A stretch of 12,160 nucleotides of DNA from assembly GCA_031273305.1 (NCBI GenBank), contig JAISSC010000184.1, positions 1 to 12,160 on the forward strand, written 5' to 3'. This document shows, one piece after another, positions 6,222 through 12,160 of this stretch; positions within the stretch are counted from its first letter, which is position 1; the number at the start of each line of letters is the position of its first letter. A program made the translations under genes and the position numbers. This stretch comes from Flavobacteriaceae bacterium (lineage in GTDB: Bacteria; Bacteroidota; Bacteroidia; Flavobacteriales; Weeksellaceae). Under the pieces are notes generated by a model. It did no database searches. It was not told the DNA's origin and saw nothing but the letters and a program-made list of their open reading frames with translations.

Positions 6222-7094
6222 ATGAACTTCGTTTATCATTATTATATAGTAATTATCTTAATGTGTTTCACGTTCTTTTCTTATGCTCAGGATGTGGATG
6301 GGTATATCTTGTTCCCTAAATGCAAGGAATTGGAAGACAATAAATTGAGGGAATGTAATATATACGAATTAAGAAAATTTATATCCCATCACTTAGAATA
6401 TCCTCAAATAGTTATAGATGACGAGTATGAAGGTAAAGTTTCCGTGAGATATGCACTGACACCTGAGGGAGAGTTGGAAATCTCTAATGAAAAGAATCTG
6501 GAACACTCAAGTCTGAACGAAGCAGCAATACGGGTGATGCAGGAACTCAACGATTCTATTAGATCGGGAAAATTTAAGGTTATCCCGGCTAAAATAAATG
6601 GGGTTGCGGTACGTTCGTCTTACAGGATTCCGATTCGTTTTACATTACCGAAAAAAGAAACGGAAGTCGGCGATAAAAAGAAGATGGTAATAGCTACTTA
6701 TCGCACTTCCGAAAAAACAGTTCAGTTCAGAAGAGACCTGGAGGGAAATATTTATGCATATTCTTTATTTCCTCAGGAAGAGAAATTTCTGGCTAAAATG
6801 GATGGAAATAAAGACCCAACCACGTTGACGGAAGAAGAACGGTCTTATTTTTTCCTGTATAATTTAACATTTTTGAAGCCGGAGATCTTACTTACATTAG
6901 GGAATATTGAGGGAAAAGAATACGAATTGTTTATCGACAAAAGCAAAGGCGAGGAAGATGATGATCCGGATTCGGAAAGCCCGGATATATATATAAAGGT
7001 GTATTCTTTAGATCATCCTAAAAAGTTGATAGAAGTATTTACTAACGTAGACCAGCTGTTTGAGTCAAAATATGCGGTTTTGCTTTTCAAATAA
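6222..7094 (+). CDS. Secreted protein with TonB C-terminal-like domain
   Basis: A 290-residue protein with an N-terminal signal peptide: hydrophobic residues 8-20, then SYAQ, with likely cleavage after A22 or Q23. Residues about 45-142 resemble a TonB C-terminal domain: the FISHHLEYP segment, then EGKVSVRYALTPEGELEIS (70-88), the helix LNEAAIRVMQEL (98-109), and a VIPAKINGVAVRSSYRIPIRFTL strand pair (120-142). In the periplasm such domains bind TonB-dependent receptors or occur in envelope proteins without the anchor; here there is no Pro-rich spacer and the signal seems cleavable, so a classical TonB role is unlikely. Residues about 150-290 are a charged tail I do not recognise, with an acidic run EEDDDPDSES at 244-253. 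The gene stands alone between two candidate promoters. Function is unknown. Confidence 0.75.
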   Translation: MNFVYHYYIVIILMCFTFFSYAQDVDGYILFPKCKELEDNKLRECNIYELRKFISHHLEYPQIVIDDEYEGKVSVRYALTPEGELEISNEKNLEHSSLNEAAIRVMQELNDSIRSGKFKVIPAKINGVAVRSSYRIPIRFTLPKKETEVGDKKKMVIATYRTSEKTVQFRRDLEGNIYAYSLFPQEEKFLAKMDGNKDPTTLTEEERSYFFLYNLTFLKPEILLTLGNIEGKEYELFIDKSKGEEDDDPDSESPDIYIKVYSLDHPKKLIEVFTNVDQLFESKYAVLLFK

Positions 7095-7130
7095 GCTCAT
7101 AAACAGCAGTTTTTTTTGTGATTTGTATCA

Positions 7131-7161
7131 TTTCGGGGACATTGAATAATACGTAACTTTG
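7131..7161 (+). promoter_or_regulatory. Candidate promoter for the AspT-like transporter
   Basis: TAACTTTG (7154-7161) is an exact match to the -7 consensus, with TTTC (7131-7134), one mismatch from TTTG, 19 bp upstream. The leader to the ATG at 7181 would be short. Confidence 0.5.
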
Positions 7162-7180
7162 CTTTTTCAAATTAACAAGA

Positions 7181-8866
7181 ATGATGGATTGGTTATTAGA
7201 GTTATTGGACAATCATGAATCGGTTGCTTATACTGTATTAATATATAGTTTCGTGATATGCTCAGGAGTAGCCTTAGGAAGGATAAAATTCTTCGGGATT
7301 TCCTTCGGAATTACTTTCGTATTATTTATGGGGATATTGGTTTCCCATTTCGGATTTGAAGTAAATGGGCATATTCTGCACTTTATTAAAGAGTTTGGGC
7401 TGATACTTTTTGTGTATACTATAGGATTGCAGGTAGGTCCCGGATTTTTCTCTTCTTTCAGGAAAGAGGGGATAACATTGAACATGCTTGCAGTTTTAGT
7501 GGTCTTTTTAGGTGCTGTAGTAACCATAATTATCCATTATATTACAAAAACCCCCATCACTACTATGGTCGGCATCATGTCTGGGGCAGTGACCAATACT
7601 CCCGGATTAGGAGCTGCACAACAGACCGTAAAAGATTTGATCCCTGACAGTTCGGAAAATAATGCCGTTATGCAAACATTGTCCACCGGATATGCAATTG
7701 CCTATCCTTGTGGAGTTATCGGGATTATTTTTTCCATGCTGCTGATGAAAAAGTTGTTTCACGTAAACATAGTTGCAGAAACCAGGCTTAACCTTTTAAA
7801 ACATAGAACAGGAAGTGTTCTGGATAAGATAGTGTTGGAAGTTACCAATCCTGCATTGGCAGGGAAAGAACTCAGGATTTTGTGGAAGATAATGAAGTTT
7901 AATTTTGTAGTTTCGAGGATTAAACGAGGAGAGGAGATTATCACCCCTAGTAAAAACTATATCTTAAAAGAGGGAGATAAATTACTGATAGTAACCTCAC
8001 ATGATGATGAGGAAGCTCTGGAAAGCGTTATTGGTAAAAAAATAGACATAGACCTGTCAGCCGAAGGACGCCGTAAAAATGTAATTTCCAAGAGAATTAA
8101 CGTCACCAAGCCTTTAGCCTATTCCAGAAAAATAGGAGAATTAGGAGTAAATGACAAATACGGAGTGACCATTTCAAGAGTTATAAGAGCAGGAGTAGAG
8201 TTTATCCCGGATGGAAACACCAAATTACAATTCGGAGATACCATTGTAGTTATTGGAGATGACGCACACATTATGGCATTGGCAAAAGATTTCGGAAATT
8301 CAAAAAAACAGTTGGGAATTCCACATATAGCAGAATTATTTTTAGGAATCCTGATAGGAGTTTTAGTAGGGAGCATTCCGTTTCATTTTCCGGGTATTCC
8401 GGTTCCGGTTAAGTTAGGTTTAGCCGGAGGTCCCTTGATTGTAGCCATCCTGATAAGCCGTTATGGAGGAAGAATCTCGGTGACACACTATGTTTCCAGC
8501 AGTGCTAACCTGATGATAAGGGAAATCGGGATCGTATTATTTTTGGCAAGCGTAGGATTAGGAGCCGGAAATTCTTTTTGGAAAGCCTTAACTCAGGGAG
8601 ACGGATTATATTGGATGATGTATGGAACATTTATAACTTTGATTCCATTGATAATAGGGTCTTTAGTAGCCCGGTTTTTCTATAAACTTAATTTTTTAGA
8701 GATATGCGGATTACTCGCAGGAGCCTCCACCGACCCTCCGGCGTTAGCCTTTGCCAACCAGTCGGCAGGTTCCGATGCTCCGTCGGTTGTCTACGCTACC
8801 GTTTATCCGCTTACCACCTTTTTACGGATTATGGGAGCACAGTTGATACTCCTGTTGTTTTTCTAA
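7181..8866 (+). CDS. AspT/YidE-type transporter with two RCK-C domains
   Basis: A 561-residue inner-membrane protein of the aspartate:alanine exchanger (AAE; YidE/YbjL) family, typical length. Two hydrophobic halves flank a cytoplasmic centre. The first half (about 15-190) has membrane segments and the motif SGAVTNTPGLGAA at 134-146; the second half (about 383-560) has the matching GLLAGASTDPPALAFAN at 510-526. These two duplicated motifs are the hallmark of the family. Between them lie two TrkA-C/RCK-C domains, about residues 210-285 and 295-372, each ending in the GDxLLIV / GDTIVVIG pattern; such domains bind small ligands and could gate transport. AspT itself exchanges aspartate for alanine, but most homologues have unknown substrates, and no decarboxylase gene is adjacent to support that role. 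ATG-ATG offers two adjacent starts (7181, 7184). Confidence 0.9.
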   Translation: MMDWLLELLDNHESVAYTVLIYSFVICSGVALGRIKFFGISFGITFVLFMGILVSHFGFEVNGHILHFIKEFGLILFVYTIGLQVGPGFFSSFRKEGITLNMLAVLVVFLGAVVTIIIHYITKTPITTMVGIMSGAVTNTPGLGAAQQTVKDLIPDSSENNAVMQTLSTGYAIAYPCGVIGIIFSMLLMKKLFHVNIVAETRLNLLKHRTGSVLDKIVLEVTNPALAGKELRILWKIMKFNFVVSRIKRGEEIITPSKNYILKEGDKLLIVTSHDDEEALESVIGKKIDIDLSAEGRRKNVISKRINVTKPLAYSRKIGELGVNDKYGVTISRVIRAGVEFIPDGNTKLQFGDTIVVIGDDAHIMALAKDFGNSKKQLGIPHIAELFLGILIGVLVGSIPFHFPGIPVPVKLGLAGGPLIVAILISRYGGRISVTHYVSSSANLMIREIGIVLFLASVGLGAGNSFWKALTQGDGLYWMMYGTFITLIPLIIGSLVARFFYKLNFLEICGLLAGASTDPPALAFANQSAGSDAPSVVYATVYPLTTFLRIMGAQLILLLFF

Positions 8867-8911
8867 TATAATAATAATCAATGTTTTATCCAAAATGGGT
8901 GACACAGGCAG

Positions 8912-8956
8912 AAGCCCGGAGGGCTTGATTTTCATAACCGCAGGTCGGCGACTGCG
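8912..8956. repeat. Two-hairpin intergenic repeat, copy 2
   Basis: Hairpin A (8912-8926) and the linker are identical to copy 1. Hairpin B starts CCGCAGGTCG and ends GACTGCG; it lacks one C relative to copy 1, leaving a bulged base but a still foldable stem. The stem base at the U/C position is C here, converting the G-T wobble of copy 1 to a G-C pair. Confidence 0.75.
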
Positions 8957-8976
8957 AGCAACGACAACCAATAACA

Positions 8977-9160
8977 GAGGCTGTCCAAAAGGCGATACAT
9001 CTCATGATAGGGCAGTCCCGGAGGGGACGACACTTTATTAACCGGATGCTTTAGCTTACGGGACAGGTGGCAGCAACACGATGACAGACACTTACCTGAT
9101 GGAATCATGGTGTCGATTATGCGATTCTCAGAGGGTTAACTTACCTTTTTGGACAGCCTC
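8977..9160. mobile_element. MITE-like element with 14-bp terminal inverted repeats
   Basis: GAGGCTGTCCAAAA at 8977-8990 is matched exactly, in inverted orientation, by TTTTGGACAGCCTC at 9147-9160. The arms extend to GG after one extra A on the right. The 184-bp interior has no transposase frame. Ends of the GAGGCTGTC type are familiar from DDE-transposase insertion sequences in Bacteroidota, so a non-autonomous derivative or a remnant left by internal deletion is likely. A target-site duplication is not obvious (AACA on the left, AACG on the right). Confidence 0.6.
9015..9061. repeat. Two-hairpin intergenic repeat, copy 3 (inside the MITE-like element)
   Basis: Hairpin A is GTCCC-GGAG-GGGAC (9015-9028), the same shape with a different stem sequence. 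The linker GACACTTTATTAA is 13 nt. Hairpin B (9042-9061) is CCGGATGC-TTTA-GCTTACGG, with six of eight pairs intact. The shared layout, not primary sequence, links it to copies 1 and 2. Confidence 0.5.
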
Positions 9161-9172
9161 AACGGATTTTCA

Positions 9173-9760
9173 TTATTTCAGATGAAGAAAATGCCCGAAA
9201 TAACTTTTTTTGGTTTTCAGGTAGTCGATGTTTTCCTTTCCCGGATAAATCTCCAGAGGAATCCTTTTATTCAGTTTGATATTACTTTGCTCAATAAATT
9301 TTAATTTTTCAGGATTGTTGGTCAGCAGGTTGATGGATTTTACCCCCAAATCATTCAAAATTTCAGTAGCAAGTTTAAAATCCCGTGCATCCGCAGGGAA
9401 ACCCAGTTCGATATTTGCCTCTGCCGTGTTCAGTCCATTATCTTGTAAATTATACGCTTTCAGCTTGTTGATGATTCCTATATTTCGACCCTCCTGACGG
9501 AGATATATTAAAATTCCACCGTTCTTGTGGATGTATTTCATGGCAGCATCCAGTTGCTTTCCACAGTCGCATCTTTTAGAATGAAATAAATCTCCCGTGA
9601 TACATTCCGAATGTATCCGTACATTGACAATTTTGGAAAAGTCGGATTTTTCACTAACCATAGCAAGATGGGGCATCCAGTCGTTTTCATTATCCGAATA
9701 AGCGATAATAGTAAAAATTCCCCATTCAGTAGGCAATTTAGCCTCAGCTTGTCGTTTCAT
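9173..9760 (-). CDS. ribA: GTP cyclohydrolase II
   Basis: A 195-residue stand-alone GTP cyclohydrolase II, close to the 196 residues of E. coli RibA. It opens GTP to 2,5-diamino-6-ribosylamino-4-pyrimidinone phosphate, formate and pyrophosphate, the first committed step of riboflavin synthesis. The zinc ligands are C53, C64 and C66 in SECITGDLFHSKRCDCG (51-67). YLRQEGRNIGI (86-96) and the following K-x-KAYNLQD, together with EANIELGFPADARDF (114-128), form the GTP and catalytic site; LLTNNPEKL (145-153) is also conserved. Many bacteria carry RibA fused to a RibB domain; here there is no room for an N-terminal RibB and no rib neighbours are visible. An exact TAAATTTG stands 19 nt before the start. 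No FMN riboswitch is visible upstream. Confidence 0.96.
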   Translation of the reverse strand: MKRQAEAKLPTEWGIFTIIAYSDNENDWMPHLAMVSEKSDFSKIVNVRIHSECITGDLFHSKRCDCGKQLDAAMKYIHKNGGILIYLRQEGRNIGIINKLKAYNLQDNGLNTAEANIELGFPADARDFKLATEILNDLGVKSINLLTNNPEKLKFIEQSNIKLNKRIPLEIYPGKENIDYLKTKKSYFGHFLHLK

Positions 9761-9778
9761 CTAAAGTATTTATTAGAA

Positions 9779-9786
9779 CAAATTTA
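9779..9786 (-). promoter_or_regulatory. Candidate -7 element for ribA
   Basis: The minus strand reads TAAATTTG, an exact -7 match. No good TTG lies 17-23 bp further upstream, so the call rests on the -7 box and its position. Confidence 0.4.
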
Positions 9787-9904
9787 ACTAATAAATATTG
9801 AAATCCCTTTGATATTTATACATTTTCCCTATCGTAAGATTAAAGAAGTACATATATTCCTTTATTTCCATTAAGATAGGATAAGGATATTGTTTGGTTT
9901 AAGT

Positions 9905-9927
9905 AGAGACGCCCCATTTGGACACCT
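9905..9927. repeat. Decayed relative of the 3229-3254 inverted repeat
   Basis: AGAGACGCCCCATTTGGACA resembles the left arm and loop of the 3229-3254 hairpin (TAGGGACGTCCCAACTTGGG), with the right arm partly lost. Pairing is now poor. Relationship is by eye and tentative. Confidence 0.3.
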
Positions 9928-10024
9928 CATATTTATCCCTAATCTAGGCTATATTATTAAATTACCGGTATTTAATCTTATACTGTTCTTATTGCAAATA
10001 TTTTAGATGTTAATCTATGCCCCT

Positions 10025-10058
10025 TTGCGAACGGAACGTAGTGTAGTGTGGCAATCTC
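10025..10058. repeat. Fragment of a common TTGCGA...GCAATCTC intergenic repeat
   Basis: The stretch begins TTGCGAACGGAACG and ends GCAATCTC. Strings of this kind (TTGCGA, then a GGAACG-type middle, then GCAATCTC) are dispersed in intergenic regions of many Bacteroidota and other bacteria. Only one arm is present here. It lies 11 bp beyond the FISUMP stop codon. Confidence 0.4.
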
Positions 10059-10068
10059 CCTTTTGAAA

Positions 10069-11361
10069 TCAATGCTCCCTCACACAACGTATGCTCTGAC
10101 CGAAAGAACGGGGTTGAGGGTAGTTATTCCAAAAGAGTTCATAGTTAAAGGTCAATATATACGCTTGGTGTCCGCTTGTTGAACTTGTACTGCTCCAGTA
10201 GTAGCCGTATTTAACACTTACATCCTCAAGGTTGCCGTTGTTGTAGTACCGCCATCCTGCTGCGGGTAGAAAAAGCGTCGGATTTTCTTCATAATCGTCA
10301 TCACTAACCGGATTCGTTACATCCGGTTTTGGAGGATAGATTAACCATCCACTAATAGTTGCAGTACCGCCATTCTGCCACTTCCATTTATTAACGCCCT
10401 TATAACCATTTTGAGCATTAATGCTTGTGATTTGATTAGCACCACCGACTCCATTAACAATACCTTGCCATTCCTCAGTAGAGGGCACACGGAACCCGGG
10501 AGGGCAAGGGTCGTTTTCGCCCTTGTAGTTGATGGTGGTCGGAGGAGTGTCAGCTGTCTCACCGCCCCAACGCCCCTGTTTACTGTTGCCCCCCTCAAGC
10601 CAATCTGCATAGCCTATCTTAAATTCATTCCCCGCATTAGCGTAACTACTTTCCGGAACTTGACCGTTATACGTAGTGCTCCAAACCTTCTCGTGCCCGT
10701 CCGTATTACGCCCCCATTGGTACATGTCGCCGTAGATGGCTTTGAAGTCGGATGCCGCAGTCTCATCGGCATATGAAGCAGGTACATTGAAGTAAAGACT
10801 TGCTTTCTGTTCGTCAATGGTCATAGGCGTAGCACCCAGATTATAGGTCATAAATTCCAACCAGCCGGTAATGGGACCGGAGGCACTATTCCGATAAGCC
10901 ACACGACCGGTATCAAGAGAACCTGTCCCGCCACCAACGTAATTCCATCCGATGTCGCTCCACACATAGATTCCTTTGCCTTTTCCGACAAGACCATTGG
11001 TGTTGTAAACCACAGCACCTATAAAATCCTTTTTGAGATGGTCATCCTGATCCTCCGATGTTATACCCGGAAAACCAACAGGAATTTTGGTTAGGTCGTC
11101 CAGATACACATTCGAAAGCAATAAACCGCCCTTAGTGTCGGAATTAAGACTTAGCACCGAGCCTGTTGCCGGAGCATCATCGCCTCCGATAGTTACCTGC
11201 GCCTCCACGCGGGAAATTCCAATCGTTATTGCCAAAAGGACAAGATAAATACTACCGGATACTAGTTTAATATGAATGGGGGGGGGGGTAAGTTGTTTAT
11301 AATCAAACAATTGCGCCATCCGCCTAAAACTGTAAGATAAAAAGTGATTTAGATTGAACAT
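10069..11361 (-). CDS. Secreted FISUMP-domain protein, probably phase-variable
   Basis: A 430-residue exported protein. After a long basic N-terminus, residues 32-54 form the signal peptide (LVSGSIYLVLLAITIGI, ending VEA) and QVTIGG begins the mature part. Residues about 165-428 match the Fibrobacter succinogenes major paralogous (FISUMP) domain: YGDMYQWGRN (210-219), NDPCPPGFRVPSTEEW (283-298), LFLPAAGWR (363-371), GYYWSSTS (386-393) and the ending RSFGQSIRCV (418-427). FISUMP proteins are surface or secreted and of unknown function. The only in-frame ATGs, at residues 1 and 15 (11361, 11319), lie upstream of an 11-C tract at residues 25-28, so slippage there would switch the protein off. 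Sampled stretches are near half G+C, richer than the roughly one-third in neighbours, which hints at acquisition. A weak TAATTTTC -7 box sits at 11394-11401. Confidence 0.88.
   Translation of the reverse strand: MFNLNHFLSYSFRRMAQLFDYKQLTPPPIHIKLVSGSIYLVLLAITIGISRVEAQVTIGGDDAPATGSVLSLNSDTKGGLLLSNVYLDDLTKIPVGFPGITSEDQDDHLKKDFIGAVVYNTNGLVGKGKGIYVWSDIGWNYVGGGTGSLDTGRVAYRNSASGPITGWLEFMTYNLGATPMTIDEQKASLYFNVPASYADETAASDFKAIYGDMYQWGRNTDGHEKVWSTTYNGQVPESSYANAGNEFKIGYADWLEGGNSKQGRWGGETADTPPTTINYKGENDPCPPGFRVPSTEEWQGIVNGVGGANQITSINAQNGYKGVNKWKWQNGGTATISGWLIYPPKPDVTNPVSDDDYEENPTLFLPAAGWRYYNNGNLEDVSVKYGYYWSSTSSTSGHQAYILTFNYELFWNNYPQPRSFGQSIRCVREH
11278..11288 (-). repeat. Poly-C(11) tract in the FISUMP start region
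   Basis: Eleven consecutive G on the plus strand read as C11 in the gene, encoding the end of Thr25 and Pro26-28. At C11 the start codons are in frame with the signal peptide. With C10 the frame ends at TAG after FILN; with C12 it ends at TAA after HSY. Both slips therefore stop translation within a few codons, the pattern expected of a contingency locus. Base-calling error in the homopolymer is an alternative. Confidence 0.8.
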
Positions 11362-11532
11362 TTTTGTAATATTTTAGTTCGTTACTATAATACGAAAATT
11401 AGTATGTAAAAGTACAATAAATTTCCAATAAAGCAATAGGAAAATGTTATTTTCATCATATTCCAATCCAAAGAAAATTATAATGTGCTTAAACCGAACT
11501 CACATTAAAAATCATATAAAGAATTTTTTTAG

Positions 11533-11560
11533 TAAATTTGAACAGAAAATAATCACTGTT
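11533..11560 (+). promoter_or_regulatory. Candidate -7 element and dyad before the response regulator
   Basis: TAAATTTG (11533-11540) is an exact -7 match, with no clear -33 element. Directly after it AACAG (11541-11545) and CTGTT (11556-11560) form an inverted repeat with a 10-nt spacer that covers the likely start of transcription, a possible operator. Five-base arms can occur by chance. Confidence 0.35.
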
Positions 11561-11565
11561 TTAGA

Positions 11566-12160
11566 ATGTCAAAAATATTAATTGTAGAAGACGAAACTAC
11601 CATTAAAAGAGTATTGAAAAATATTCTTTTGGATGAGAATAAGGACTTTGAAATAGACGAAGCCTCAGACGGAGTAGAAGCAAAAGTCCTGATAGATAAA
11701 ACGGATTATGATTTGGTTCTTTGTGACATAAAAATGCCTAAGATGGATGGTGAGGAGTTGCTGGATGCCGTGATGAATGAAAAACCGACAATTCCGTTCA
11801 TTATGATTTCGGGACATGGAAACATTGAGATTGCCGTAAATTGCATAAAAAAAGGAGCCTTTGATTATATATCCAAACCTCCGGATTTGGGACGTTTACT
11901 GGGAACCGTTCGGAATGCGCTGGATAAGAAAAAACTTATTCATGAAAATCAGAAACTCTACACTCAAAATAAAATACTCAAGAAGAAGGTCAACAAGAGG
12001 TATGAGATGATAGGAGCTTCTAAAAAACTCGAAGAGATTAAACTCATTATCGACAAGGTTGCACCTACTGATGCAAGAGTGCTTATTACGGGGTCTAACG
12101 GAACCGGAAAAGAACTGGTCGCTCATGCCATTCATGAAAAAAGCGATCGTTCCGTGATGC
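11566..12160 (+). CDS. Sigma-54-dependent (NtrC-family) response regulator, 5' part
   Basis: The first 198 codons of a gene that runs off the window. Residues 1-120 are a receiver domain: acidic pocket E8-D9 in LIVEDE, phosphoacceptor D54 in LVLCDIKMPKMDG, S82 in MISGHG, and K104 in YISKPP. A charged, probably coiled linker (120-148) leads to the AAA+ domain starting near YEMIGASKKL (146-155), with Walker A GSNGTGKE at 176-183. The family usually has GESGTGKE; the Ser-Asn variation keeps the key Gly and Lys residues. Such proteins, once phosphorylated, activate sigma-54 RNA polymerase at distant enhancers. The ATPase GAFTGA loop and the DNA-binding helix lie beyond the window. The partner kinase is not visible. 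Start chosen at the ATG at 11566, giving the standard MSKILIVEDE. Confidence 0.93.
   Translation, partial: MSKILIVEDETTIKRVLKNILLDENKDFEIDEASDGVEAKVLIDKTDYDLVLCDIKMPKMDGEELLDAVMNEKPTIPFIMISGHGNIEIAVNCIKKGAFDYISKPPDLGRLLGTVRNALDKKKLIHENQKLYTQNKILKKKVNKRYEMIGASKKLEEIKLIIDKVAPTDARVLITGSNGTGKELVAHAIHEKSDRSVM

Larger units (their letters stand above)
8867..9172. other. Repeat-rich intergenic region before ribA
   Basis: This 306-bp gap between two convergent genes contains no credible coding sequence. It begins with A/T-rich sequence, then a decayed relative of the 3229-3254 hairpin (around 8890-8905), two-hairpin repeat copy 2 (8912-8956), and a 184-bp element with 14-bp terminal inverted repeats (8977-9160) that itself contains repeat copy 3. 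It is GC-richer than ordinary gaps in this window. Confidence 0.7.
9761..10068. other. Intergenic gap between ribA and the FISUMP gene
   Basis: This 308-bp A/T-rich gap has no open frame that resembles a protein. Besides the ribA leader it contains two decayed repeats: one at 9905-9927 related to the 3229-3254 hairpin, and one at 10025-10058. The rest (about 9800-9900 and 9930-10020) is plain A/T-rich sequence in which I see nothing. Confidence 0.6.

Noticed and set aside
7095..7130. Rho-independent terminator after the TonB-like gene
   Set aside because: There is a run of T at about 7110-7117, but the only stem before it is four A/T-rich pairs (AAAC-AGCA-GTTT), too weak to support.
8867..9172. 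CRISPR array
   Set aside because: The repeats are few, differ in sequence, and are not evenly spaced with unique spacers.
9761..9900. FMN riboswitch before ribA
   Set aside because: The conserved GGGG and GATTC-type FMN elements are absent and the likely leader is only about 12-20 nt.
10411..10776. 121-codon plus-strand open frame opposite the FISUMP gene
   Set aside because: The opposite strand encodes clear FISUMP motifs; this frame has none and is a by-product of the G+C-rich codons.
11896..12135. 79-codon minus-strand open frame
   Set aside because: It is antisense to the linker and AAA+ start of the response regulator, whose motifs are clear.

Overview
The window looks like a chromosomal segment of an AT-rich member of the Bacteroidota, most probably flavobacterial. 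The grounds are candidate promoters with the phylum's TAnnTTTG -7 element (for example before the SerS, RibA, AspT-like and response-regulator genes), A-rich leaders without strong Shine-Dalgarno sequences, a signal peptide ending in YAQ, a FISUMP-domain surface protein, and a stand-alone GTP cyclohydrolase II. I cannot name the species from sequence alone.

Layout. Bases 1-1272 (+) encode a Wzt-type ATPase for polysaccharide/O-antigen export. It is followed at once by a decayed C-terminal fragment of an FdtA-type sugar isomerase (1281-1418). On the minus strand, two tandem single-domain PPK2 polyphosphate kinases (1455-3133) share one promoter and a 54-bp perfectly identical stretch. A repeat-filled gap (3134-3438) separates them from a tight minus-strand operon read serS, sufE, GT9 glycosyltransferase (6134 down to 3439). 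Divergent from serS on the plus strand are a secreted TonB-C-like protein (6222-7094) and a two-RCK AspT/YidE-type membrane transporter (7181-8866). A second repeat-rich gap (8867-9172) holds two copies of a two-hairpin repeat and a 184-bp MITE-like element. Then come ribA (-, 9173-9760), another gap with decayed repeats, and a secreted FISUMP protein (-, 10069-11361) with an 11-C tract inside its start region. The window ends in the 5' part of an NtrC-family response regulator (+, from 11566).

How it fits together. Much of the content is housekeeping (seryl-tRNA synthesis, Fe-S assembly, riboflavin synthesis, polyphosphate-based nucleotide phosphorylation), with an envelope theme: O-antigen export, a GT9 glycosyltransferase, a TonB-like periplasmic protein and a surface protein. 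No multi-gene defence or novel enzymatic system is visible. The observations most worth a second look are the poly-C tract that probably phase-varies the FISUMP protein, the family of paired-hairpin repeats, the MITE-like element, the FdtA relic at the edge of the polysaccharide locus, and the probable gene-conversion tract in the PPK2 pair.
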